A stretch of DNA of 64,000 bases. It comes from Papaver somniferum. Taxonomy: Eukaryota; Streptophyta; Magnoliopsida; Ranunculales; Papaveraceae. Of the stretch, positions 22,912 to 33,877 are shown in pieces. The notes below the pieces were generated by a model, which was given only the letters and a program-made list of their open reading frames with translations, did not search any database and was not told the DNA's origin. Numbering within the stretch: position 1 is the first letter of the stretch; the number at the start of each line of letters is the position of its first letter. The stretch is from contig NC_039365.1 in assembly GCF_003573695.1 (NCBI RefSeq), positions 132,333,466 through 132,397,465 on the forward strand, written 5' to 3'. The translations under genes were made by a program, and so were the position numbers.

Positions 22912-25458
22912 TGGCAGGCCTCGAAGAGGTCTAAAAATTATCCCCGGCCAAAAACTTGGTGGGCCCGGAGATGTGTATAAAATTAAGCGCAAAAAACGGG
23001 GGCCTACAGTAATACCGCAAGTGCACGGTCGTCAGTTGTAGCTCGTGCAAGTACGGGTCGATCCACAGAGATCGGGTGTGTTTTGGAGTGTTCTAGCTAA
23101 TTGGGTTCCTAAATTGCTATTGGGCTATGAAGCCTTTTGGCTTAAATTGGGCTTTGAGTACTAATGGGTTTGATAACAATACAATGAACTGAGCTTGGGC
23201 TCAGTTAGTCTTTGAAGTGTGAATGGGCTTTGGCCTTAAACTTAGGCTTTTGATTAAGCCCACAGTTGACTGAATTGGGCTTTTAACCTTAACCTAAACT
23301 GTGGTTGGGCCTTAATAAACTGGGCTTTGAGCCTTAATGAAATGGGCCTCAGTGAACTCAACCTTGGGCTTTTGTTTTGGTCTTCTGATGAGCCCAAGTT
23401 GTGCTCTGGGATTTTGGATTCAGTCAAGGATCTGGGCCTTTGGGCCTTTGAGGAACTGAACTTGGCTTGGCAGGAGAAGTGGAGTGGCAGCACCAGGTAG
23501 CAGGCCTAGGAGCACCAGCAGCAGCAAGAGAAAGGAAGGCAGCAGCACAAGTGCTGCACAGCAGCTGCAGGGCAAAAGCAACAGCAACAGCAGCTGTAGG
23601 GGAAGGGAAAACAATGCAGCAAGGGGTTGCAGCAGCAGCTGCAGCAGTAGAAGAAGAAGAAAAAGGCAGCAATGCAGCAGCAGCACAAGGAGTGGTAAAC
23701 AGTGGCTCTAGGCCAAATTGGAAGCAAACCAGAGAACAAAAGATTGGCAAAAACAGCAAAGACTAAACAGATTAAAAACTAAACAGCAACAAAACAGTGA
23801 ACAAAAACAAAACAAAATGGAGCAAAGTGAAAGTGACACAAAGGCAATTAGCCTAAGGCAGGGGGGATGGTGAAGCTAACATGGAGCAAAACTAAGGCAA
23901 GAATACAGGCATACTAAAAGAATGGGAAGAGAATTAGCTTGCTATGAGCACTAATTTCTCCCAATGCTCAATCAACAGTGCAACCTAAGCATACACAAAT
24001 AGAATGGCAAGATAATCAGCTTGCTATGAGCACTGATTTCTTCCATTGCACAATCAGTTCAATGCTTCAAAGGTATCTAGCCTAGCATTCCATCAAACTA
24101 ACAGCAAGTTTAACATAACAGGAGCATTAACAAATTAACAGGATCATCAACAGGATATGAAAATAAACACATTAACAGAAACATAAACAGGAATTAATTT
24201 AACCTAACATGATAAACTAACACTAACAGGGAGCAACAGGATTAACAGTAACATCAACAGAACATAGTAGACATGAACATAACTGAAATTGAAAAGTGAA
24301 CTAAAATTGAACTGAAATTAAAATTTAACAGAACTTGAAAGTTCTGGACACTGGCTAGTCCAGCATGAATCTCTCTTCACCTAATAGTTCCCCTTTTATA
24401 CCCAAATTATCAAATTAGGGTTTACACCCATTTTCCCCAAAAATCTCCAATCGACAGTACAATTAGGGTTTTCTCAAATTCCCAAAATTACTCTCTGATT
24501 TCGTTGTCCCCTCTGCGATTAAGCTCATACCCATGCTTTATCTTCTTCTTCTGCTCCTGTCTCTTCAAGTTTTGTCCCCTCTTTCGATTGTGTAACCCTA
24601 GCTTCTCACTGTTCTAGCTTGTAGAACCTAGTTTGATGCTAAAAACGAGACAAGGGAGAAACTTGGGATGGGGTGGTGATGTACGGTGTGGTGTGGTGTC
24701 TGTTGCGACAAGGAAGAGAGGCAGGAGCTCGAGTTGCAGAGCTCTGCAACTGTCGGGTGAAGGAGAAGGAAAAGAAAGAGAAGGGAAGAGGAAGAATGAG
24801 GTTGGTTCGATAGTTTTAGGGTATGGGATGTTCTGGTGTGAGGCGGGTCCATCAAGAGGTGATGTTTCGTGAGATGGTCCGTGGGATGTGAAGTTGGTAG
24901 GTGGATCGGATGGTTCCTCCTGAAGAGGCTGGTAGCGACCGTCAGATTTTTTGATACAACGAAGTTAACGGCTCTAGATGGGGTTAGGTGTTGTAGTGTA
25001 AGGCGGAAGTATCGGGATTTGATGAACAGCAAGGGAGCGACCGTTGGATTCAACTACCATCTAATCTGAAGGCTTGGAATTTCAGCGCTGTGGTGCTTGG
25101 CAGAGACTTCAGATTTTGATGATCTATGAAGGATCGACCATCGGATGCTTCTGAGAACTGATCTGATGGCTGAGAACGGAGGCGTTTTTGTGTGTAGAAA
25201 ATGAGGTTGTGCGCACCATTCTTCGCGGATTCCTTGCGTGATTTCTCCCGGCTTTTCACTACTTTTCTGCTCTTTTCCGCTCCGCAAGTCATCCAGACTT
25301 TATTTATTACCTAAAAATGCAAAATTAAGTAAGAAAAATATTTATTCTTGAAAACAATGAAAATACAGAATATGGGATAAAATGTAGAATTAATGATCAA
25401 AAGATGAGTTAAATGCCAACAAAAAGGGACAAATATATACAATATTTGGCACTCATCA
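22912..25458 (-). repeat. Array LTR 3
   Basis: 2547 bp, and close to LTR 1 in several variants (GCGGATTCC, TGTGTGTAG). It has an extra AAGAAG unit in the purine-rich stretch at 23650-23663. Confidence 0.9.
24394..24400 (-). promoter_or_regulatory. TATA box, array LTR 3
   Basis: Same TATAAAAGGGG box, at the equivalent position. Confidence 0.65.
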
Positions 25459-25472
25459 AATACCCCCAAACC
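25459..25472 (-). other. Polypurine tract, array copy 3
   Basis: GGTTTGGGGGTATT on the minus strand, abutting LTR 3. Confidence 0.75.
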
Positions 25473-26084
25473 TGAATTTTACTTGTCCTCAAGTAAAACA
25501 AAACTAAGGAAATCCTAACTATACCACTGTCGCTGGTCTCTCGAATGCATTTAGCGTATGCACTAAGCCTTTTAAACCACTAAGTGTCCCTAGTGGACGA
25601 GTTGAAGTCTCGTGAAGGTTTACCAGAGGTGTACCTACAAAACCTAGGTCAAAATATAAGCTCAGATTCCATCAAATGTGACATGTGCAAGTCAGTTAAG
25701 CTCACAGCAAAATGGAGATGTCAATCTAGCTATCGAAGGCACAATCCTAGCACTGATAACAAAAAAAAGACATGTGATAAGAGTGTAAAGTGTATCTACA
25801 CATGTGTAAAGAAAGATCGGATGTTATGACTACTAATCACCAAGAGATAGTTTCTCAGGCTAAGAACCAAGGTCGAAATCTAGCTAGCTGTCCGGACTTT
25901 ACGAGAATTGTGAATGAGTTGGAGGTATTTCACAATTACTCGCGTTGTACATCAATGGCATACACCCTCCTTGCTTATTACAAACAAAAAATGACTCTTT
26001 ACATGACTCTTATTTACATTGACTCTCTTTTATTTTTGGAACAAGAGAAGATGGAATTGATAAATACTTGATTGATTTTTTCAT

Positions 26085-26117
<33 letters not shown>

Positions 26118-26908
26118 CTTCTGAATATATACATCATTTTTTTATTTTATTTTATTTTATTTTATTTTTTGAAAAGGAAACACTTTTGATACATATACAA
26201 AAGGAAACAAAAGATTACATGACACTTTGCAAGAGGTAGCCCTTTTTGATGCACCCAGTTAAATTCGATGGTTGTCTTTCTTAATGTAACCTCCACCTTC
26301 TATCCCAACCAACCAAAGAACAAGCTAGTCAAGTTTCGTTCAGTATTCTAAAGTGATTGGCAATCATAACTTCCTATCAAACACCTTGAAGATCGAGGCC
26401 ATACATGTATTGGTAGATCGTGCGCGTGCAAATTTCTTATCACAATGTGAATTGTGCTAGAATCAGGGTGCCTAAATATCTAGACTAAGACTCCTAATAA
26501 AAATACATATTTGCACAAGAGTCAACATTTCAAGGTAAATGAGCTCCATTTTTTATGATTTTTCATTTTTTTAATTTTTTTTTGAATTTTGATTTTTCAA
26601 TTTTTTTGGAATTTTTCAATTTTTTCAAAAAGAAGAAGGAGTTCGTTTTTAATTATGGCATATTATCATGGTATCTACTCTATACCCCCAAACCTAAACT
26701 AAACATTGTCCTCAATGTTTCAAAATATGGAAAGAATTAAAATGCAACATATGGAAAGGGACATGCTGAGTAGAGTAAAAGGAGAGAGAATACCCGATTT
26801 CGGCGAAAGCAGAATTAAAACTCCGTTATTCAAGGCAAAAATCCAACATATTTCAGCCGAGATCATATTGGATTAGCAAAATATATACAAAACGAAAAAA
26901 AGGGGTTT
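25473..26908. other. Array copy 3: untranslated 3' region
   Basis: Same as in the other copies, except that the second T-run is replaced by a TTTTA microsatellite (about 26141-26168). A second PPT-like module lies at about 26683-26722. Confidence 0.7.
26141..26168. repeat. TTTTA microsatellite
   Basis: About five units of TTTTA stand where copies 1 and 2 have pure T-runs. Confidence 0.8.
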
Positions 26909-28432
26909 TTAAGAAATTTTATCTACTGGATTATATACAAAAAATTCACCATACACTAACAATCTAAAGAGTTGAGGATCAACCCAAAAGAAAAAGTGTA
27001 GAGACAAAGAAAGTTTCAAAACACTAAAATTGGACTTAAATGGGAGTGAGAGTGAAAAACCGAATGAATTACCCCTAAACCAAAAATTTTCAACAGGTTC
27101 ACTTTTAAGCACAAAATCTAACAATTTTAGGGGTTCAGGATTCAAAAGGTCTAACTCAAAATGGACTGTTTTCGGGATGGGCAAACATGCAATTTCCAAC
27201 TGTGGCTCTTTAAAAGTGTTATATTTTGAAGCAAAATAGTCCAAGAGGACTTGGGAGGCACACAGTTCCAATCCTAGATTAGGAATTTTCAGAAAAGTTG
27301 GTTTAAAATTTTTGTTACAAACCAAATCTAGGTTGGGTGGAAGGCCATCAGATTGTGACTTAGGTAGAAGAATAGGCATATCATTATCAATCAAATCAAA
27401 ATCTTCTAACTCATCTACACATGTCACATCATGCTCACAATCATCAATCAAATTGGCAAGATTACAATCAGAATTATCAACATCATCAACAGATTTATTC
27501 TCGTGTATCGGCACATCAGGGGAAACATCACATGGAATACTAGAAGAAATATCATGCATTAAGGTCGGGGCAGAGAAACCTAATGTATTTGAACCCAAAG
27601 GTTCCATAACATTTTCAGTATAGACATGTTCTTCTAACATAACATCATAATCATCATCATCATCATGATAGGGATTTTGCAATCTAGGATAATTTTCAAT
27701 CCTAAGGTCGGAGCTATTACAAGAATAAAACTCTAATTCATGGGGATGACTCATATCATGTGGTGTTGTTCCTGTTTCCCTAACGGATTCCCATTGATGG
27801 GTTTTCTCTGCAATCTCGGCTAAAAAATTCCATGCATCATCCACAGATTTATCAATAAACTCACCATTACACATAGACTCAACCATGGTTCGAGATTTAA
27901 AGTCTAGTCCCTCATAGAGGATGACGACAAGTCTCCACTTCTCAATTCCATGGTGCGGACATTCACTCAACAAATCATTAAAACGTTCAAAATAGTGAAA
28001 AACAGTTTCCTCATCCAATTGGACAAAACAATTGATACTTTGACGAATAGCGATGGTCCTATGATGTGGAAAAAATCTTTGGAAAAATTGATTAGTGAGT
28101 TGTTCCCAAGTGGTGATTGATTGTGGTCTCAAACCGTAAAACCATGTTTTGGCCCTTTCCTTTAAAGAAAATGTAAACAAACGCAATTTCAGAGAGTCTT
28201 CGGACATATGATCAGGTTGCATAGTCCGACAAATTTGTTCAAACTCTTTTACATGAGTATAGGGGTTCTCAGAATCGAACCCTCGAAATATAGGAAGTAT
28301 TTGTATCATGCTTGCATTTATTTTAAAAGGGTTATTGGTTTGAGGTAATACAATACATGATAATGGAATTTTTATTGACGGATACATGTATTCATGGAGA
28401 GCACGAGGTTGGCCCATTTTGAAAAGACACAA
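26909..28432 (-). CDS. gag: Gypsy (Athila/Tat-like) Gag, intact 507 aa, array copy 3
   Basis: This is the only uninterrupted gag in the array. The ATG at 28432 is the first in frame after the leader. Residues about 60-190 form a retrotransposon Gag domain, with SLKLRLFTFSLKERAKTW, SITTWEQLTNQFFQRFF, YFERFNDLLSECPHHG and VVILYEGLDFKSRTMVES. The rest is acidic (HDDDDDYDVMLEE near residue 260) and has no CCHC zinc knuckle, protease motif or RT. Gag builds the virus-like particle in the cytoplasm. Without pol this element depends on an autonomous relative. The reading past about residue 440 (hydrophobic tail) may be fortuitous extension. The frame is open while copies 1 and 2 are broken, which suggests recent activity or selection at the source. 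Confidence 0.85.
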   Translation of the reverse strand: MCLFKMGQPRALHEYMYPSIKIPLSCIVLPQTNNPFKINASMIQILPIFRGFDSENPYTHVKEFEQICRTMQPDHMSEDSLKLRLFTFSLKERAKTWFYGLRPQSITTWEQLTNQFFQRFFPHHRTIAIRQSINCFVQLDEETVFHYFERFNDLLSECPHHGIEKWRLVVILYEGLDFKSRTMVESMCNGEFIDKSVDDAWNFLAEIAEKTHQWESVRETGTTPHDMSHPHELEFYSCNSSDLRIENYPRLQNPYHDDDDDYDVMLEEHVYTENVMEPLGSNTLGFSAPTLMHDISSSIPCDVSPDVPIHENKSVDDVDNSDCNLANLIDDCEHDVTCVDELEDFDLIDNDMPILLPKSQSDGLPPNLDLVCNKNFKPTFLKIPNLGLELCASQVLLDYFASKYNTFKEPQLEIACLPIPKTVHFELDLLNPEPLKLLDFVLKSEPVENFWFRGNSFGFSLSLPFKSNFSVLKLSLSLHFFFWVDPQLFRLLVYGEFFVYNPVDKIS

Positions 28433-28581
28433 AGCCCACTATTTGGTTTTAATGGGTTTTCAAAAATTTGGTTTTTAAAGGGTTTGGATTTTTGGGAAAA
28501 TTCTGGTTTTGGTGGGAGACATTTGAAAATTTGGTTTTGAAATGGGAGTAAAAAAAAATTTGGTTTTAAAATTGGGAGCAA

Positions 28582-28614
<33 letters not shown>

Positions 28615-29204
28615 GAAAATAAAATTTGGTTTTTGTATGGGAGCACGCCCACTGTTTGTTTTGCGTTTGCTTTGGCTCCGCTTGGTTGAAAACTTTTGGT
28701 GGAACTGAGTCCAAAATCTCGGCCTAGAATTTGGGTACTCGGCCCACTAACGAGTTCAACTAGCGTGGTCGGTTACAAGCTCAGCTGGGTTTAAAAACCC
28801 AGAACACAAAATACAAGTCCAAATTAAACAAGCTCACAAAAAAATTAAATACAAGCCCACAAATTAAACAATACAAGCCCACAAATAAATTATTACAAAC
28901 CCAACAGAAAATAAGAGAAGCCCAAAAATTGGCTTTAATATTACATGCCCACAATTAAAAAATTGGAAGCCCACAATTCGGGTTCTCTTAAATGGGTTAC
29001 CTTTTAAGCACAGCCCAGCTGCTCTGATATTGTTGCAAAAACCCAGTTGGGTTTTGGTTCTTTTCCTTGGTGGCGTCCCAGCAGAGGAAAAACAGGTTCA
29101 GAACAGCAGGTCCAACAGCAAATGAAGTGAAGCAGATGCAGATGCAAGTGCGATGAAGTGAAATGCAAAAATAGCTAATAAAACTACAAGAAAAACACAG
29201 CACC
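28433..29204. other. Array leader, copy 3
   Basis: Same noncoding leader, between the intact gag and the outer primer site, with a T-run at about 28582-28608. Confidence 0.65.
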
Positions 29205-29224
29205 AATCCCCGGCAGCGGCGCCA
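29205..29224 (-). other. Primer-binding site (tRNA-Asp), array copy 3
   Basis: Identical to copy 2 (TGGCGCCGCTGCCGGGGAT on the minus strand). It is next to the outer 5' LTR and so is the functional site for the whole array. Confidence 0.85.
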
Positions 29225-29230
29225 AAAACT

Positions 29231-31772
29231 TGGCAGGCCTCGAAGAGGTCTAAAAATTATCCCCGGCCAAAAACTTGGTGGGCCCGGAGATGTGTATAAA
29301 ATTAAGCGCAATAAAAACGGGGGCCTACAGTAATACCGCAAGTGCACGGTCGTCAGTTGTAGCTCGTGCAAGTACGGGTCGATCCACAGAGATCGGGTGT
29401 GTTTTGGAGTGTTCTAGCTAATTGGGTTCCTAAATTGCTATTGGGCTATGAAGCCTTTTGGCTTAAATTGGGCTTTGAGTACTAATGGGTTTGATAACAA
29501 TACAATGAACTGAGCTTGGGCTCAGTTAGTCTTTGAAGTGTGAATGGGCTTTGGCCTTAAACTTAGGCTTTTGATTAAGCCCACAGTTGACTGAATTGGG
29601 CTTTTAACCTTAACCTAAACTGTGGTTGGGCCTTAATAAACTGGGCTTTGAGCCTTAATGAAATGGGCCTCAGTGAACTCAACCTTGGGCTTTTGTTTTG
29701 GTCTTCTGATGAGCCCAAGTTGTGCTCTGGGCTTTTGGATTCAGTCAAGGATCTGGGCCTTTGGGCCTTTGAGGAACTGAACTTGGCTTGGCAGGAGAAG
29801 TGGAGTGGCAGCACCAGGTAGCAGGCCTAGGAGCACCAGCAGCAGCAAGAGAAAGGAAGGCAGCAGCACAAGTGCTGCACAGCAGCTGCAGGGCAAAAGC
29901 AACAGCAGCTGTAGGGGAAGGGAAAACAATGCAGCAAGGGTTGCAGCAGCAGCTGCAGCAGTAGAAGAAAAAGGCAGCAATGCAGCAGCAGCACAAGGAG
30001 TGGTAAACAGTGGCTCTAGGCCAAATTGGAAGCAAACCAGAGAACAAAAGATTGGCAAAAACAGCAAAGACTAAACAGATTAAAAACTAAACAGCAACAA
30101 AACAGTGAACAAAAACAAAACAAAATGGAGCAAAGTGAAAGTGACACAAAGGCAATTAGCCTAAGGCAGGGGGGATGGTGAAGCTAACATGGAGCAAAAC
30201 TAAGGCAAGAATACAGGCATACTAAAAGAATGGGAAGAGAATTAGCTTGCTATGAGCACTAATTTCTCCCAATGCTCAATCAACAGTGCAACCTAAGCAT
30301 ACACAAATAGAATGGCAAGATAATCAGCTTGCTATGAGCACTGATTTCTTCCATTGCACAATCAGTTCAATGCTTCAAAGGTATCTAGCCTAGCCTAGCA
30401 TTCCATCAAACTAACAGCAAGTTTAACATAACAGGAGCATTAACAAATTAACAGGATCATCAACAGGATATGAAAATAAACACATTAACAGAAACATAAA
30501 CAGGAATTAATTTAACCTAACATGATAAACTAACACTAACAGGGAGCAACAGGATTAACAGTAACATCAACAGAACATAGTAGACATGAACATAACTGAA
30601 ATTGAAAAGTGAACTAAAATTGAACTGAAATTAAAATTTAACAGAACTTGAAAGTTCTGGACACTGGCTAGTCCAGCATGAATCTCTCTTCACCTAATAG
30701 TTCCCCTTTTATACCCAAATTATCAAATTAGGGTTTACACCCATTTTCCCCAAAAATCTCCAATCGACAGTACAATTAGGGTTTTCTCAAATTCCCAAAA
30801 TTACTCACTGATTTCGTTGTCCCCTCTGCGATTAAGCTCATACCCATGCTTTATCTTCTTCTTCTGCTCCTGTCTCTTCAAGTTTTGTCCCCTCTTTCGA
30901 TTGTGTAACCCTAGCTTCTCACTGTTCTAGCTTGTAGCACCTAGTTTGATGCTAAAAACGAGACAAGGGAGAAACTTGGGATGGGGTGGTGATGTACGGT
31001 GTGGTGTGGTGTCTGTTGCGACAAGGAAGAGAGGCAGGAGCTCGAGTTGCAGAGCTCTGCAACTGTCGGGTGAAGGAGAAGGAAAAGAAAGAGAAGGGAA
31101 GAGGAAGAATGAGGTTGGTTCGATAGTTTTAGGGTATGGGATGTTCTGGTGTGAGGCGGGTCCATCAAGAGGTGATGTTTCGTGAGATGGGACGTGGGAT
31201 GTGAAGTTGGTAGGTGGATCGGATGGTTCCTCCTGAAGAGGCTGGTAGCGACCGTCAGATTTTTTTGATACAACGAAGTTAACGGCTCTAGATGGGGTTA
31301 GGTGTTGTAGTGTAAGGCGGAAGTATCGGGATTTGATGAACAGCAAGGGAACGACCGTTGGATTCAACTACCATCTAATCTGAAGGCTTGGAATTTCAGC
31401 GCTGTGGTGCTTGGCAGAGACTTCAGATTTTGATGATCTATGAAGGATCGACCATCGGATGCTTCTGAGAACTGATCTGATGGCTGAGAACGGAGGCGTT
31501 TTTGTGTGTAGAAAATGAGGTTGTGCGCACCATTCTTCGCGGCTTCCTTGCGTGATTTCTCCCGGCTTTTCACTACTTTTCTGCTCTTTTCCGCTCCGCA
31601 AGTCATCCAGACTTTATTTATTACCTAAAAATGCAAAATTAAGTAAGAAAAATATTTATTCTTGAAAACAATGAAAATACAGAATATGGGATAAAATGTA
31701 GAATTAATGATCAAAAGATGAGTTAAATGCCAACAAAAAGGGACAAATATATACAATATTTGGCACTCATCA
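29231..31772 (-). repeat. Array LTR 4 (outer 5' LTR of the element)
   Basis: 2542 bp. It has the most private variants, such as TTGTAGCACC, GATGGGACGTGG and a duplicated CCTAG near 30390. On the minus strand this is the upstream LTR that would drive transcription of the whole array. Confidence 0.9.
30707..30713 (-). promoter_or_regulatory. TATA box, array LTR 4
   Basis: Same TATAAAAGGGG box. It lies in the LTR upstream of all three gag copies on the minus strand. Confidence 0.65.
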
Positions 31773-32029
31773 CTTGCCTATCTATATATCGAAATATGTG
31801 TTGGTAAGCGTTTTCACTTTGACCATGTTTTTATTTACCTAGTGACGCAAGTCATAATATGTTTCAGTCATCTTGAAAATTGCTTTGACGAGAAATAGTG
31901 TAACAACTATATAACGTCCTCTAAGAATGTTTCAATGATTGGAATGAGAGTTTAGATAACCAATAATGGACATAAGTATGTTGTGGAAACACATATGTGC
32001 ATAAGTCCTATACTGGAAGAATGGCTAGT

Positions 32030-32220
32030 ATCCAAGTCCGCAAACTGCCGAAGTTCTCAAACCCGAGAATTTCTGCTGGAGTTAACAAACTGCTTGCGTG
32101 AGCCAAGTCCGCGAACCCAGTCTGCGAACCGGCGAAGTTTTCAAACCCGAGAATTTTTGCTGGAGTTTGTAAACTCTATCCAGTACCTTAAGTCCACGAA
32201 CCTAGTCTGCGAACTTGAGA
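32030..32220. repeat. Hypervariable 10-mer repeat block in Copia A LTR
   Basis: Imperfect copies of GTCCGCGAAC and its variants (GTCTGCGAAC, GTCCACGAAC) recur, several in pairs joined by CCTA or CCCA. Longer arms around CCCGAGAATTTNTGCTGGAG are duplicated too. The block lies upstream of the TATA box. Confidence 0.65.
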
Positions 32221-32671
32221 AAGGTTATATATCTGAAAATGATTTCTGAACTTAAACTTATAAAGACTAAGGAATGCTTTTGCAAACCGTGGCTATAAAG
32301 TTCATGAACCGATTCATGTGAATCAAATCATCTTTTCTTCAATTGTGTCTTGTGTAGTACATGAGATTTCCTTGCAATTGAACAACTCTCTTACTAGTTT
32401 ATATGAGTCATTTGAACTAGCTATGGTGAAGAAGAAAATGGTTGGTATGAAATGCTCAAATGGATAACATTTTGGTTGACTATTGTTGAACCAACAATGC
32501 ACACGTTTGGGTACGGTTAACAAACCTAGAAGCGTGCACTTCATTTGTGTGTAACAAGATAAGATTTCGATCTAACAGTTGAGATATATTAGCTTGAATC
32601 TAAATCAGGTTTTCATATAACGGTGGATGGTGTTTGATTTGTGAGCAAGGTGAAACCCGGATTTGAAAGAA

Positions 32672-32679
32672 TATATAAG
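32672..32679 (+). promoter_or_regulatory. TATA box of Copia A LTR
   Basis: TATATAAG sits at the same place in the LTR as TATATAAA in the other Copia LTRs, about 1.1 kb before the LTR end. It is probably the retroelement promoter. Confidence 0.6.
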
Positions 32680-33813
32680 GGGACATCTAGCAACTCTACA
32701 AACTAATCCCCACACCATACGTGTGATACTAGTTTGCGTGCTAGAATCGGTTCTCCTTTAACCTTTGGTTTTCTTCTTCTAAAACCAGGTTAACGACTTA
32801 AAAGACTTCATTGGGATTGTGAAGCCAGACCAATACTACTTTTATCGTAGTTGTGTGTTCTGATCTTGCATCTTCTATCGTACGAGTACAATCAGATTGA
32901 TTGGCTTGAGATTAACCTCTCTGATAGGCAAGATATAAAAAGTAATCACAAACATCTTCGTCTCATCGTTTGTGATTCCACGACATGTTGTTTCGCTACC
33001 ATACGATTAAGATTGTTGTGAGGTGATTGATTAATCTAGGCTGTTCTTCGGGAATATAAGACCGGATTATCAATTGGTTTCTGCTCATCTTGATTTTATA
33101 TCAAAAGACAAAACAAAAACTTTAGGGTTTTTCTGTGGGAGACAGATTGATCCTTTGATAGACTTGTCTGTGTGAGACAGATTTGTTTATTTTCAAAGCC
33201 TACGATTTTGGGTCGTAGCAACTCTTAGTTGTGGGTGAGATCAGCTAAGGGAATCAAGTGCGCAGTATCCTGCTAGGATCAGAGGCGTAGGGGTGAAAAT
33301 GTACCTTGGATAAGTGAGAGACTGATTGGGGTTCAATTACAGTCCAGTCCGAAGTTAGCTTGGAGTAGACTAGTGTCTGTAGCGGCTTAATACAGTGTGT
33401 ATTCAATCTGGACTAGGTCCCGAGGTTTTTCTGCATTTGCGGTTTCCCCGTTAACAAAACTTTTAGTGTATGTGTTATTTATTTTCCGCGTTATATTTGT
33501 TATATAATTGAAATAATTCAGGTTGTGCGTTTAGATCAATCAATTGGAGAGTACTACCTAACGTTTGTTGATTGATATTGATTGATCCTTGGATATTGGT
33601 CTTTGGTGCCGTCCAAGTTTATCTCTCTTTAATCGGGACTCGCAGTTTGCTTGAGTAAGATTAAAGAGATTGAGATACAAACTATTTGATATGTCTTTTT
33701 ATTGATTGAGTCTAACTGTCTTGTTTATTCTCATAAAAAGTATATTGGAGGTTTTCCATACAGATTGCTAATCGAATTGTTGGATGTGGTTGTTAGACCC
33801 CCGATTTTTCAAT

Positions 33814-33828
33814 TGGTATCAGAGCAGG
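33814..33828 (+). other. Copia A primer-binding site (tRNA-iMet)
   Basis: TGGTATCAGAGCAGG matches the complement of the 3' end of plant initiator tRNA-Met apart from a short deletion. It lies two bases after the LTR end. This is typical of Copia elements. Confidence 0.9.
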
Positions 33829-33877
33829 GAAACACGTTTAACACCTTACAAGTCTGTGTTTGTAGCGATCTGACTCT

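Larger units (their letters stand above)
10360..31772 (-). mobile_element. Tandem array of gag-only Gypsy element (4 LTRs, 3 internal regions)
   Basis: On the plus strand the order is LTR (10360-12899), INT (12900-16626), LTR (16627-19158), INT (19159-22911), LTR (22912-25458), INT (25459-29230), LTR (29231-31772). The element reads on the minus strand: LTR start TGATGAGTGCCAAA, LTR end GGCCTGCCA. The target duplication CTTGC is found only at the outer ends (10355-10359 and 31773-31777), so the whole array behaves as one insertion. Each internal region has a tRNA-Asp primer site, one gag and a polypurine tract, but no pol. Copies are nearly identical apart from small indels. The Gag resembles the Athila/Tat branch of Gypsy. 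Confidence 0.93.
31778..33811 (+). repeat. Copia A left LTR, second piece
   Basis: This continues the LTR after the array and ends in CCCCCGATTTTTCA, two bases before the primer site. Together the two pieces make an LTR of about 2.38 kb, in line with the 2.35-2.47 kb LTRs of Copia B and C. Confidence 0.9.

Noticed and set aside
10360..31772. Satellite DNA or segmental duplication as the explanation for the 6.3-kb period
   Set aside because: Units have TG..CA ends, primer site, polypurine tract and gag, and the array is bounded by a 5-bp target duplication, so a retroelement array explains it.
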